NCBI GenBank assembly: GCA_050701635.1
Contig: JBOGDF010000043.1
Span: forward strand, 1 to 22,091
DNA: 22,091 bases
Direction: 5' to 3'
Source of the DNA: WHSM01 sp050701635
GTDB taxonomy: Bacteria; Actinomycetota; Actinomycetes; Mycobacteriales; Micromonosporaceae
The notes beneath the pieces were generated by a model. It was not told the origin of the DNA, did no database searches, and worked only from the letters and a program-made list of their open reading frames with translations. A program made the translations under genes and the position numbers. Below are positions 1 to 8,087 of this stretch, piece by piece. The first letter of the stretch is position 1. Each line of letters begins with the position of its first letter.

Positions 1-72
1 GTCGACGCGCTGCGCCGACACGCCCACCCAGACACCCCCACCGACACCGAAACTGTCGGCGCCGCCGCATAG
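1..72 (+). CDS. C-terminal end of an unknown protein (partial)
   Basis: Frame 1 is open from the window edge to a TAG at 70-72 and encodes 23 residues, starting VDALRRHAHPDTPTD and ending VGAAA. The composition is typical of a disordered actinobacterial C-terminus. No domain is visible, so no function can be given. It ends 3 bases before the stop of the convergent regulator gene. The start lies outside the window. Confidence 0.45.
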   Translation, partial: VDALRRHAHPDTPTDTETVGAAA

Positions 73-75
73 AGT

Positions 76-498
76 TCACCGTGGATCGTCACCCAAGTTC
101 CACGCGACTCGGGACATGCTCGTCGCGGCGCCCATCGCGGTCAGGTGCTCGCGAAGCCGGGCCGGCAACACCGGCGCGAGCTTGGCCATCGCCCGCAGCG
201 CGACCTGCGGCTCGTAGCTCGCCCCGGCCCCGGCAGCGAGGGCGACGGCGATCGCGACGGCCTCGTCGTTATCGAGCAGCAGGGGCGGCAATCTGTCGCC
301 TCGGGTCAGCCGGTAGCCGCCGGTCTGCCCGGCGGTCGCGGCGATGGGGTAGCCCAGTTCGCGGAGCCGGTCGACGTCGCGGCGCACGGTGCGGCTGGTG
401 ACCTCCAACTGCGCGGCCAGGTCGGTGCCGGACCACTCTCGCCGGGTCTGCAACAGGCCGAGCAGGCGCAGCAGCCTGCCGAGGGTGCCGTTGCTCAT
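76..498 (-). CDS. YafY/DeoR-type HTH transcriptional regulator without WYL domain
   Basis: The 140-residue product opens with a winged helix-turn-helix of the HTH_11/DeoR class (about residues 4-60; RTVRRDVDRLRELGYP is the recognition helix and turn), followed by the GGYRL wing and a short LLLDNDEAVAIAVAL segment that normally leads into a WYL ligand-binding domain. Relatives are usually 230-330 residues. This one stops right after that linker, so the WYL domain is absent. I chose the ATG at 498 because MSNGTLGRLLRLLGLL matches how the family begins. An in-frame ATG at 510 is possible, and neither has a clear ribosome site. It is divergent from the oxidoreductase gene at 622 and may regulate it through the inverted repeat at 520-540. 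It may be a truncated remnant or a short natural variant. Confidence 0.75.
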   Translation of the reverse strand: MSNGTLGRLLRLLGLLQTRREWSGTDLAAQLEVTSRTVRRDVDRLRELGYPIAATAGQTGGYRLTRGDRLPPLLLDNDEAVAIAVALAAGAGASYEPQVALRAMAKLAPVLPARLREHLTAMGAATSMSRVAWNLGDDPR

Positions 499-519
499 GG
501 CGGCCATCATCGCATGCCA

Positions 520-540
520 CTAGGACCGATCCTGTCCTAG
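520..540. promoter_or_regulatory. Candidate operator: perfect 7-bp inverted repeat
   Basis: CTAGGAC at 520-526 and GTCCTAG at 534-540 are perfect reverse complements separated by 7 bases. The dyad lies 21 bases upstream of the regulator start and about 80 bases upstream of the oxidoreductase start, in the divergent intergenic region. That is the usual place for the site of an autoregulating HTH protein. The binding role is inferred from position and symmetry. Confidence 0.45.
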
Positions 541-621
541 TAGGGCTCTAGCGTTGGGAGTGGCGTCGGCGCCCCAGTGCCAGAAGCTGCCGGCGTCTGC
601 TGAACGCGAAGGAGTCATGTC

Positions 622-1581
622 ATGAAGATCGGCCTGCTGGGCACGGGGTTCGGCGGCGCCCACGCCGCCATCTTCCACCGCCACCCCGACGTTGACGAGG
701 TCGTGGTCTTCGGCCGTACGCCGGCCAAGCTGGACGAGTTCGCCGAGAAGTTCGGGTTCGCCACCACCACTGACCTCGACGCGATCTACTCCGACGCGAG
801 CGTCGACCTGGTGGACGTCTGTCTGCCCACCCGCCTGCACGCCGAACACGTGCTGCGGGCGCTCGAGGCTGGCAAGCACGTGCTGTGTGAGCTGCCGCTG
901 GCCCTGAGCCTCGGCGACGCACGGCGGGTCGCCGAGGCGAATGCGGCGAGCCAACGTGACGTCTTCGTCGACATGTTCGGGCGGTTCGACCCAGCCGCGT
1001 CACTGGTGCGCCAGGCCGCCGCCGACGGCCGGTACGGCACGCTGAAGAGCCTGGAGATCGAGGTTCGCACCGCCCTGCTGTGGCCCGGCTACACCCTCGG
1101 ACTGGACTCGATCGTCCTGGACATGATGCACGCCAGTCTGGATGCCATCGTGACCACGCTGGGCCGCCCCGAGCGGGTCACCGCCGCCGGCGCCGCCGGA
1201 GACAGCAGCGGATCGATCGCCGAGGCGCTACTGACGTACCCCGACGCCGTCGCGCGCTGCAACGCGTCCTCGCTGATGCCCACGCCGTACGGTGTGGCCG
1301 GCGGTTACCGCGCCACGTTCACCGACGCGGTGCTGGTACACGCCTACACCGCCGGCTTCACCGGCCAGCCCGAGGCGCCCGTGACCACCGAGCACACCAG
1401 CCGAGGCCGCCTGGAGCTCGACCTGCCCACCACCGACACCTACACGGCGGTGATCGACCACGTGCTGGACTGCCTCAACGGTCGCGCCGCCAACCGGCTC
1501 GCCCCTGCCAGCGTCCTGGACACCCTGGAACTGACCCTGGATCTGCACCACCAGCTCAACCCGCAGGCACAAGCCACGTGA
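622..1581 (+). CDS. Gfo/Idh/MocA-family oxidoreductase
   Basis: A 319-residue protein, close to family length, that probably oxidises or reduces a sugar- or inositol-like substrate with NAD(P). The N-terminal Rossmann fold is clear (GLLGTGFGGAHA at residues 4-15). The segment RALEAGKHVLCELPLAL sits where the family EKP motif lies, but here it reads E90-L91-P92, so the usual lysine is missing. The C-terminal alpha/beta domain has DMMHASLDAI, matching the usual D-x2-H-x3-D pattern. AAGGAG at 609-614, 7 bases before the ATG, supports the start. It is divergent from the YafY-type regulator, which may control it. The fold is sure. The substrate is unknown, and the loss of the lysine makes ordinary dehydrogenase activity uncertain. 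Confidence 0.88.
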   Translation: MKIGLLGTGFGGAHAAIFHRHPDVDEVVVFGRTPAKLDEFAEKFGFATTTDLDAIYSDASVDLVDVCLPTRLHAEHVLRALEAGKHVLCELPLALSLGDARRVAEANAASQRDVFVDMFGRFDPAASLVRQAAADGRYGTLKSLEIEVRTALLWPGYTLGLDSIVLDMMHASLDAIVTTLGRPERVTAAGAAGDSSGSIAEALLTYPDAVARCNASSLMPTPYGVAGGYRATFTDAVLVHAYTAGFTGQPEAPVTTEHTSRGRLELDLPTTDTYTAVIDHVLDCLNGRAANRLAPASVLDTLELTLDLHHQLNPQAQAT

Positions 1582-2000
1582 CGTTGCGAAGCCCACCGCG
1601 CGGCCCGACGGTGTCGACGCGAACCTCGCAAGACCAGACCATGCGGGCTCACCCCCGACGCGTCGAGGCGGCACAGCGGCAACATCCTCCGCGATTCGAC
1701 GCTGCCGTCGACCGCAGAGTCCAGCGCGCGGATTTCGGCTAGATCCGGTTGCCCAGCCGCATGCCGGCACCAAGCTGGGCCGATCACAATGCGTGACTTC
1801 TTGCCCCGTTGACGCGCCGCGCGGGGTGAGGACATTCTCTGGCTGGTGATCGAGTCAACGTGATCGCTGTCTGGACAGAACCTCGTCGGTAGCCACCCCG
1901 CTTGCATCCGCCGTGATGCGCGGAGGCTAGCTCCTTGATCCTTGTGCCTGGGCTGGTGCGCGGTCGACGCTGGGTTGGTCTCGATTACTGGAGGTGGGTC
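1582..2000. other. Gene-free stretch between oxidoreductase and integrase
   Basis: No reading frame here resembles a known protein. There is no strong hairpin with a T tract and no second copy of the tRNA-Arg core seen at 3935-3978. GGAGG at 1990-1994 belongs to the integrase gene. The left end of the integrative element could lie here, but no boundary is visible. Confidence 0.5.
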
Positions 2001-3476
2001 ATGACCGGGAATGGTGTGATCTTCAAGCGGTGCGGGTGTGTGGACAAGGTGACCGGCCGGCGGTTGGACAAGACCTGTCCACGGCTAGCTGAGCGGGCGC
2101 ATGGCAGTTGGTATTTCCACTGTTCGGCGCCGAATCTGCTGGGCCGCTCGGAGCGGCGACGGCGGGGCGGTTTCGCCTCGAGGACGGCGGCGCGTCGGGC
2201 GCGGGAGCAATGGCTGGCCGAGACCGCGCAGGCGCGCACGGCAAGCTCGTGGACTGTGGAGCGGTGGTTGCGGTACTGGCTGTCGACCCGTACGAGCATC
2301 CGCCCGACGACCAGGTTGCATTACACCCGGGATGTGGAGCGGTACCTGATCCCGCACCTCGGCGGGTGGCGTCTAGCGGAGTTGAACAAGCATCGCCTTG
2401 ATGCGGCGTTCGCGCAGATCGCCGCGTGCAGCAACGCCAAGGGCAAACCGCAGACCGCCACGGTGCTGCACCATCTGTGGGTCACGCTGCGCGCCGCGCT
2501 GAACCTGGCTGTGCGTGAGGGCGTGATCGCGTCCAATCCGGTCCGTCGTCTGGAACTTCCGCCGTGCCCGAAGCCGGTGCCACTGGTGTGGACCGACGCC
2601 CGGGTCGAGCATTGGCGTGCTACCGGGGAGCACCCGTCGGTGGCGGTGTGGACCGCGGAGCTTCTCGCGGCGTTCCTCGACGCCGTCCTCGACGATGGGC
2701 TGTTCCCGCTGTGGTGGCTGATGGCCCTCCGCGGCCTGCGCCGCGGTGAGGCGTGCGGGCTGCGGTGGAGCGACGTGGATCTCGACCATGGGGTGCTGTT
2801 CGTGGTGCATAACCGCACCACCGCCGGCTACCAGGTCATCGAAGGCCCACCCAAGACCCTCGCCGGGATCCGCGCGATCGCCCTGGACCGGCACACGGTC
2901 AAGATCCTCCGCGAGCACCGCCACCGGCAACGGCGGCAGGACAGCCAACGCGCCGCCGCGGGCAGAGCGTGGCGGGACTCCGGGTACGTGTTCACCCGCC
3001 CCGACGGGACACCACTTCACCCCAGCTACGTCAGCACCCGGTTCCGGTTGCTCGTGCAACGCAGTGGGCTACCACCCGTGCGGCTGCACGACCTGCGCCA
3101 CGGCACCGCCTCCCTCGCCCACGAAGCCGGCGCCGACCTCAAGACCCTGCAGGATCTGCTCGGCCACTCCAGCATCCTGGTCACCGCCGACACCTACACC
3201 AGCGTCCTCCCCCCAGCGCAGCGCCGCTGCGCCGACGCCACCGTCCGGCTCGTGCTCGAGGCCGCCAGACGCACCCGCAACAGGATCAAGAAGAAGGCCA
3301 AGCGCAACCGGCCACCAAAGGAAAAGCCCGGCATCCGCAGTCGCCAGGCATGTGCGACACCAGACCGCGACCGAACCGGGCGAACACACGCCACCGGCCC
3401 GAAACGCGAGTGCCTACACCTCGCTGACCGTTTGTCCGATTCAGCCTCGGACGTAGACACTCGCCACAAACCTTGA
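2001..3476 (+). CDS. int: Tyrosine-type site-specific integrase (intact)
   Basis: A 491-residue tyrosine recombinase that would integrate or excise a mobile element at a tRNA gene. The N-terminus has the Cys-containing arm-binding region typical of actinobacterial integrases (FKRCGCVDKVTGRRLDK, then HGSWYFHC). A SAM-like core-binding domain follows (about residues 85-185). The catalytic domain has all the key residues: R247 in GLRRGE, K285 in PPKTLAG, H363-x-x-R366 in LHDLRHG, H389 in LLGHSS, and the nucleophile Y399 in DTYTSV. GGAGG at 1990-1994 sets the ATG at 2001; a TTG at 1935 is in frame but lacks a site. The basic C-terminal tail (residues 420-491) is long. The gene points toward the tRNA-Arg core at 3935-3978, as int genes of actinomycete integrative elements often do. 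No excisionase, replication or transfer gene is nearby, so the rest of the element is outside the window or lost. Confidence 0.92.
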   Translation: MTGNGVIFKRCGCVDKVTGRRLDKTCPRLAERAHGSWYFHCSAPNLLGRSERRRRGGFASRTAARRAREQWLAETAQARTASSWTVERWLRYWLSTRTSIRPTTRLHYTRDVERYLIPHLGGWRLAELNKHRLDAAFAQIAACSNAKGKPQTATVLHHLWVTLRAALNLAVREGVIASNPVRRLELPPCPKPVPLVWTDARVEHWRATGEHPSVAVWTAELLAAFLDAVLDDGLFPLWWLMALRGLRRGEACGLRWSDVDLDHGVLFVVHNRTTAGYQVIEGPPKTLAGIRAIALDRHTVKILREHRHRQRRQDSQRAAAGRAWRDSGYVFTRPDGTPLHPSYVSTRFRLLVQRSGLPPVRLHDLRHGTASLAHEAGADLKTLQDLLGHSSILVTADTYTSVLPPAQRRCADATVRLVLEAARRTRNRIKKKAKRNRPPKEKPGIRSRQACATPDRDRTGRTHATGPKRECLHLADRLSDSASDVDTRHKP

Positions 3477-3934
3477 ACTTGAACCGACTGTCCTGACCAG
3501 GTCTCCCAGTCACGTGACAAGCCCCGCGCTACCTGCACTCTCGCCGAGCCGACATCAGGCCACTCCCGCTCGGTCAAGTGGCCCGCGGAGGATCTGGCAC
3601 GCGTCAGCCGTACTCGAAGCCTGCCCTGGAAGACCGACCCTGCCCGTCCCGAACGGGCGATATGCCCCAGAAGAGCGGATACGCGGCCGATGCGACGCTG
3701 AGACTTCAACCAGCCAACACATGATCACGAGCGGCAAACCGCGAACCAGGCACGTACGCCGACGCCGGCAGCCCTGATGAGCAAGAAACCGCAGGTCAGA
3801 AAGGCCCAAACCCGGCGCCGGGCCACGACACCGGCCGCGGAAAGTGTGACACGGACGTGACACCAGCCGTCCACAACGGACAGAAAACAAGATCGCCTGA
3901 CCAGCGTTTCCGCAGGTCAGGCGCTGTTTGATCT
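3477..3934. other. Non-coding attachment-site arm region
   Basis: No protein is recognisable in these 458 bases between the integrase stop and the tRNA core. Direct repeats of GTGACAC lie at 3846-3852 and 3857-3863, 11 bases apart, which is one helical turn. That spacing is typical of arm-type integrase binding sites, but the role is inferred. The right end carries the terminator at 3894-3923. Confidence 0.4.
3894..3923 (-). terminator. Rho-independent terminator of the tRNA-Arg gene
   Basis: CGCCTGACC at 3894-3902 and GGTCAGGCG at 3915-3923 form a perfect 9-bp stem with a 12-base loop. Read on the minus strand it is followed by ATCTTGTTTTCTG, a T-rich run, and it lies just downstream of the tRNA 3' half. 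That strand and position fit the native terminator of the tRNA, or a copy carried with the attachment site. Confidence 0.6.
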
Positions 3935-3978
3935 TGCGCGCCCGAAGGGATTCGAACCCCTAACCTTCTGATCCGTAG
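3935..3978 (-). other. Attachment-site core: 3' half of tRNA-Arg(ACG)
   Basis: The minus strand reads from the anticodon loop CTACGGA (anticodon ACG) through the 3' strand of the anticodon stem (TCAGA), the variable loop, the T arm (AGGGG-TTCGAAT-CCCTT) and the 3' acceptor strand CGGGCGC with discriminator G. The 5' half is absent, so this is not a functional tRNA. Tyrosine integrases commonly recombine in the anticodon loop and carry exactly this 3' half as att core. With the integrase gene ending 460 bases away, I read it as an att site (attL, attR or a scar). No second core occurs in the window. Confidence 0.75.
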
Positions 3979-3993
3979 CGCGCCCGGGACCAG

Positions 3994-5061
3994 ATGCTCT
4001 CTTTCGGCCCCGACAACGTTACGCACAGTGCCGCTCCGTACGGCCGAGTCCACAGGACCGCCGCTGCGTTCCGCTGGTCCAGATGGACAGCCGGCCGAAC
4101 CGACCAGTGGCGCACCCGGATCGAGCAGTTCCTGGGCATCCGCCCCGGGCAGGTCGGCGGTGGTCGGCGCAAGCTCAGCGGCGTCGTGGACATCGCGATG
4201 CTGCCCTCCCTGGCCAGACGCGACGACCTCGCTGCATTCACCACAGGTTACGGACATGTCATCGTCGACGAGTGCCACCACCTCGCGGCAGCCGCGTACG
4301 ACCATTCGGTAAAACGGATAGCCGCGCAGTTCTGGCTCGGTCTCACCGCCACACCCGCACGGCGTGACGGGCTAGGCGAACTTGTCACCTGGCAGCTCGG
4401 ACCCGTCCGACACACCATCACCCACAACATGCCCGACAACGATCAGGGCACGCTCATCGACGGCTGGGAGACAGGCGCAGGGCCCCGACGCCGGTGGTAC
4501 ATCCACGAGACCGCGTTCGAGTTCCACTCCGGCGAACTGGACCCATCGGCTCCGAGCGCGATCGCCGAGGCGCACCGCGCCCTCGCTGTGGACGAGGCAC
4601 GCAACACCCAGCTCGCCGCCGACGTGACCGCCGCGCTGAAACGCGGGCGCAACTGCCTCGTGCTTACCCGACGCGTCGCGCAGCTGGAGCGCCTGGCGTC
4701 CCTGCTGGCTGGGCGCGGATACGAGGCGCTGGTTCTGCAGGGCGGCATGTCCGCCAGCGAGCGGCGCGCCGCGGTGAACCGGCTCACTGACGCCAAATCC
4801 GGCGATGGCGTACTCGTCATCGGGACGACGCCGTTCATCGGCGAGGGCTTCGACGCTCCCGCGCTCGACACGCTGTTCCTCGCGGCTCCGGTCTCCTACG
4901 ACGGGCTGCTCATCCAGTGCGCCGGCCGGGTGATCCGCGCAGCACCGGGCAAGGATGTCGCCGAGGTCCACGACTACCACGACCGGGGAACCCCGATCCT
5001 CGCCGCCTCGCTACAACGTCGAACGCCCGGTTACCGCGCGCTCGGCTTCACCAGGGCGTAA
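3994..5061 (+). pseudogene. 5'-truncated DEAD/DEAH helicase of TOTE conflict-system type
   Basis: The 355-codon frame holds the later part of a superfamily 2 helicase: TDQWRTRIEQFLG, the Walker B variant VDECHH (DECH box), motif III LTATPARRD, a RecA2 domain with LVLTRRVAQLERL, VIGTTPFIGEGFDAPALD and the arginine motif QCAGRVIR, then EVHDYHD and PGYRALGF at the end. This matches the C-terminal half of the long actinobacterial proteins that join an archaeo-eukaryotic primase domain to a helicase (TOTE systems). The Walker A motif and primase are missing. Homology starts at about 4101. An upstream stretch in another frame (LVQMDSRP, 4074-4097) looks like the preceding strand, so there is probably a frameshift near 4098. 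The apparent N-terminus lies in attachment-site DNA. It is surely a fragment; the TOTE assignment is by family resemblance. Confidence 0.75.
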
Positions 5062-5700
5062 ACGGCTGGTCGAAGTCCGCATCGAGGATGTCGCCGCGTC
5101 GTCATGGTCCAGGCTGGCCGGGTCCGCACGCGTGGCGAGCAGGTGCTGGTACCGTGCGGCGCCGCCGATGTCCTCGGGCGGGCAGGCCCCCGCGGGCCGG
5201 GCTGCGCACCGCCGGGAAAGCGTCTCGGCACCGGGCCCATGGGTGAGGGTGACCTCGAGCTCGTCGGCGATGGCGGTGTCGTCGGGTGGGAGAACCCAGC
5301 CGTAGTGGCGCAGTGTGGTTGACGCGTCGCGGTGCCCGAGTCGATGTTGTGCGGCCAGCAGGTGGCCAGCGGCGACCAGGATGACGGCGACGGTGTGCCG
5401 CAGCCGGTGCAAGGTGGCGTCCGGGACACCGGCCACGGCGCGGAGGCGTTCGAAGCGGGCGGCCAACCCGCGGGGATGGAGGAACGTGGCCCGATCCGGA
5501 TCAGGGGCGAACAGCCAGTCGTGTCCGCGTTCGAGCACTGGAAAGTGTTCCAGGTGCCGGTGCCACCGGTTGGCGGTGGTCGACCCGAGGGTCATCGACC
5601 GGTACTGGTGGGTCTTCGGGCACGTCACGGAGTCCAGGCCGGAGATGGCCTGGTGGATACTCAGCACCCGACCCATCACACCGCAGACGGTCGACGTTCT
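5011..5700 (-). pseudogene. C-terminal remnant of a second tyrosine integrase
   Basis: Homology begins near 5690 with GRVLSIHQAISG, then PKTHQYRSMTL (the lysine beta-hairpin). It continues through the catalytic motifs LHRLRHT (H-x-x-R), RLGHRD and the nucleophile in LRHYGWV. The N-terminal arm and core-binding domains and the first catalytic arginine are absent, and the upstream residues look unrelated. It therefore cannot work alone. Its end overlaps the convergent helicase remnant by about 50 bases, and it lies 5 bases from the end of the PD40-protein gene, so both edges look like junctions. It differs in sequence from the intact integrase at 2001, which suggests a different element. Confidence 0.78.
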
Positions 5701-5704
5701 CGAG

Positions 5705-8014
5705 TTAGGCAGGTCTGAAAGTGATGACCAGTTCGGGTCGGTTGATGCCGTTCTCACGGCTGTGGAAGCGCTGCTCGTAACCGGCGCCGCCTTCGGTGGC
5801 GTCGCGGACCAGGAAGCCGTGGAGAGGACCTGCGTAGGCCCCGGTGACCTGCGTGGTCACGCTCCACGCCGTCCAGCCGGTACGGGAGCTGGCGTACGCC
5901 GCCCCGCTGCCGCCGGCGGGCCGGTTGCTCCAGGTGACGGCGCCCTCCGACCAGGTGGCGGTGAGCGGGGAGACCCGCAGGGTACGGCCGCCGGCCGCCG
6001 CCGCGGCGTACAGCCGGAGCGTGGCGCCGGTGACCTTGCAGCCGGCGGGCACGGCGGGCAGTGCGAAGCGGACGAGGGTACGGGCGTTTGCGTACGACTT
6101 GCTGCGTACCCGCAACGCGCTGTCCTTGCCGAAATTGGTCGCTGGCGCGTTCTGTGCGATCCAGGCGTCGGCGGCGGCGGTGACCCGGACCGAGCCGCAG
6201 CTGGGTGCGGTCGCGTTGACGGTCACCGAGGCCTGGTCGTCCTCGGCGGGGTCGCTGTTGCCGGGTGTCGAGTCGGGGTCGGGTTGGTCGACGGCGGAGA
6301 CCTGGGCGGTGTTTGTCTGCGCCCCCGGTGCGGTGGGCTTAGCGACGAGACGCAGCGTGGCCGTGGCGCCAGTGGCCAGCGAACCCACCAACCACACACC
6401 GGTGTCCGCGGCGTACGAGCCCTGCGACACGGTTGCGGAGCTGAGGCTGAGGCCGGCGGGCAGCCTGTCGGTGACGGCGACGCCGCTCGCGGTCAGCGCG
6501 CCGGCGTTGCCGGCGGTCACTGTGAACGTCACCTCGGTGCCGACCGTCGGGGCGGCGTTCGACACGGTCATCGACAGCGAGAGGTCGGCCTGCCCCGGTG
6601 GGCTGGCGACGCTGTCCCAGCCGCGGACGTACACGTTGCGGTACGCGTCGTTGTCCTCGTCGCTGACGCTGTCGTAGGTGGACTCGAAGCCGACGACCAG
6701 TCCGTTGCCCGAGATCGCGGGCAGGTAGCCGAGCTCCATGAGTCGGGTGGTGTGGCTGAGCCGGTCGCGGACGAAGACCGCTACCGAACCCGATGGGCTG
6801 AGGTTCGCGGCGTTCGTGTGGAACGCGACGTGCCGGCCGTCCGCCGAGACCGACGCGCCCCGGGCCTCCCACGACGCCGGTTCACCGGTGGCCCCGTCGG
6901 CCCGGCTCAGCAGCGTCGTGGAACCGGCGGCGAGGTCGCGGGCATACACCTGCTGCAGGTCGAACCGGACCGGGTCGGTGGTCAGCCCCGACCCGCCGTA
7001 GGACTCGAACCCGACCACGCCGCCGTCACCGGAGATCGACGGGCAGTACGAGTGGCTCCGGCCACCCGCGCCGTCGGCGCCGTCGGCCCGGCTGACGTAG
7101 CTGGTCGCGCCGGTCTGCGGCTCGACGACGTACACGTCCATGTGTTCGTTGGTGTCGTAGCCGGACAGCGGCAGGTCGGTCTCCACCGCGACGTACCGCC
7201 CGTCCGCGGAGATCGCAGGCCCGCAGCCGTGACCCTGGTTCGTGTGCAGACCCGGTGCGGCGTACGTGGTGGTGCCGGTCGCCAGGTCGCGGACGAAGGT
7301 GTTGAAGCACGGGACCGTGATCGGCGCGCCACCCTCGTTGTACCCGACGCAGTCGTTGACGTCCTGACCGCTCAGGTTGGCGGCGACCGAGGTGAACACC
7401 ACGCGCCGGCCGTCGGCGGAGATCGCCGGTGCGAAGGAGCTGCCGTTCGCGGCGGCCCCGGCGCTGCCGTCGGCCCGGCTGACGTACGTGGTGGTGCCGG
7501 CCTGCAGATCGCGGACGAAGATGTTCGCGCACCGGTCGGGCTGACCGTAGTACGGCTCGGCGCACACGTCGTTGTCCTGCGAGCTGAGGTTCGTCGCAGA
7601 GGAGACGAACGCGACGTAGCGGCCGTCGCTGGAGATCGACGGCTCGGAGGAGCCGGCATCCGCCGCGGCCCCCGACACCCCGTCGGCCCGGCCCGCCAGC
7701 ACCGTGGTGCCGGTCTGCAGGTCGCGGACGAAGACGTTGCCGTTCGCGTTGTCGTCCTGGTCGCTCAGGTTGTCGGCGACCGACGCGAACGCCACGAAAC
7801 GCCCGTCACCGGAGACCGACACCGGAGAGTACGAATGGTCGTCCGCGGCGGCGCCCGCGGTCCCGGAGGCCCGGCTGACCAGCACGGTCACGTCGGTCGC
7901 CGCCGATGCGGGATCGGCGTGCGCCGCCACCGCGGCGCCGGCTGCCAACGCCAGCGTCAGCCATACCGCCGCGCCGCCCGCCAGCGTCGCGCGCCCGTGC
8001 CGTCGCTCGTCCAT
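5705..8014 (-). CDS. Secreted PD40 beta-propeller / DUF11 / DNRLRE protein
   Basis: A 769-residue exported protein of unknown function. It starts with a Sec signal peptide (ALAAGAAVAAHADPASAA, cleavage near residue 38). Residues 40-455 carry about seven TolB/PD40-like propeller blades with the recurring pattern P-[AS]-[IV]-S-x-DGRYVAF, then NLS, then VFVRDL-x-TGTT. Residues 470-590 are a DUF11 adhesin-like domain (ADLSLSMTVSNAAPTVG, VTDRLPAGLSL). Residues 605-769 form a DNRLRE domain (AAADAWI, ATLRLYA, WSNRPAG, LVITF), common in secreted carbohydrate-active and cell-surface proteins. The start at 8014 has AGGGGG 8 bases upstream and places the signal peptide correctly. In-frame codons further upstream overlap the next gene and look non-coding. 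No copy of the locus promoter motif precedes it. A surface or matrix-binding role is inferred from the domains. Confidence 0.88.
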   Translation of the reverse strand: MDERRHGRATLAGGAAVWLTLALAAGAAVAAHADPASAATDVTVLVSRASGTAGAAADDHSYSPVSVSGDGRFVAFASVADNLSDQDDNANGNVFVRDLQTGTTVLAGRADGVSGAAADAGSSEPSISSDGRYVAFVSSATNLSSQDNDVCAEPYYGQPDRCANIFVRDLQAGTTTYVSRADGSAGAAANGSSFAPAISADGRRVVFTSVAANLSGQDVNDCVGYNEGGAPITVPCFNTFVRDLATGTTTYAAPGLHTNQGHGCGPAISADGRYVAVETDLPLSGYDTNEHMDVYVVEPQTGATSYVSRADGADGAGGRSHSYCPSISGDGGVVGFESYGGSGLTTDPVRFDLQQVYARDLAAGSTTLLSRADGATGEPASWEARGASVSADGRHVAFHTNAANLSPSGSVAVFVRDRLSHTTRLMELGYLPAISGNGLVVGFESTYDSVSDEDNDAYRNVYVRGWDSVASPPGQADLSLSMTVSNAAPTVGTEVTFTVTAGNAGALTASGVAVTDRLPAGLSLSSATVSQGSYAADTGVWLVGSLATGATATLRLVAKPTAPGAQTNTAQVSAVDQPDPDSTPGNSDPAEDDQASVTVNATAPSCGSVRVTAAADAWIAQNAPATNFGKDSALRVRSKSYANARTLVRFALPAVPAGCKVTGATLRLYAAAAAGGRTLRVSPLTATWSEGAVTWSNRPAGGSGAAYASSRTGWTAWSVTTQVTGAYAGPLHGFLVRDATEGGAGYEQRFHSRENGINRPELVITFRPA

Positions 8015-8087
8015 GGCCTTGCCCCCTCTGGTACAGGTGATCCCGATCCACCCGCTGTCGACGCTATTCACCCGGGTTAGAACGTCT

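Noticed and set aside
3514..3777. 87-codon plus-strand frame and overlapping minus frame 3555-3890 as small element genes (excisionase?)
   Set aside because: Neither has a ribosome site or any excisionase-like helix-turn-helix; the composition is that of random G+C-rich DNA.
3796..4305. Minus-strand frame containing ALRIRRLGVRIPSGA
   Set aside because: This peptide is the familiar false translation of a tRNA T arm and acceptor stem; it marks the tRNA-Arg 3' half and not a protein.
7000..7900. Regular repeats that might suggest a CRISPR or satellite array
   Set aside because: The repetition is at protein level (PD40 propeller blades) with varied DNA and no constant spacer length.
5315..8080. 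A 921-codon open frame on the plus strand
   Set aside because: It is antisense to the secreted PD40/DUF11/DNRLRE gene, has Gly/Arg-rich low-complexity composition and no domain, and arises from G+C-rich codons of the repeats on the other strand.
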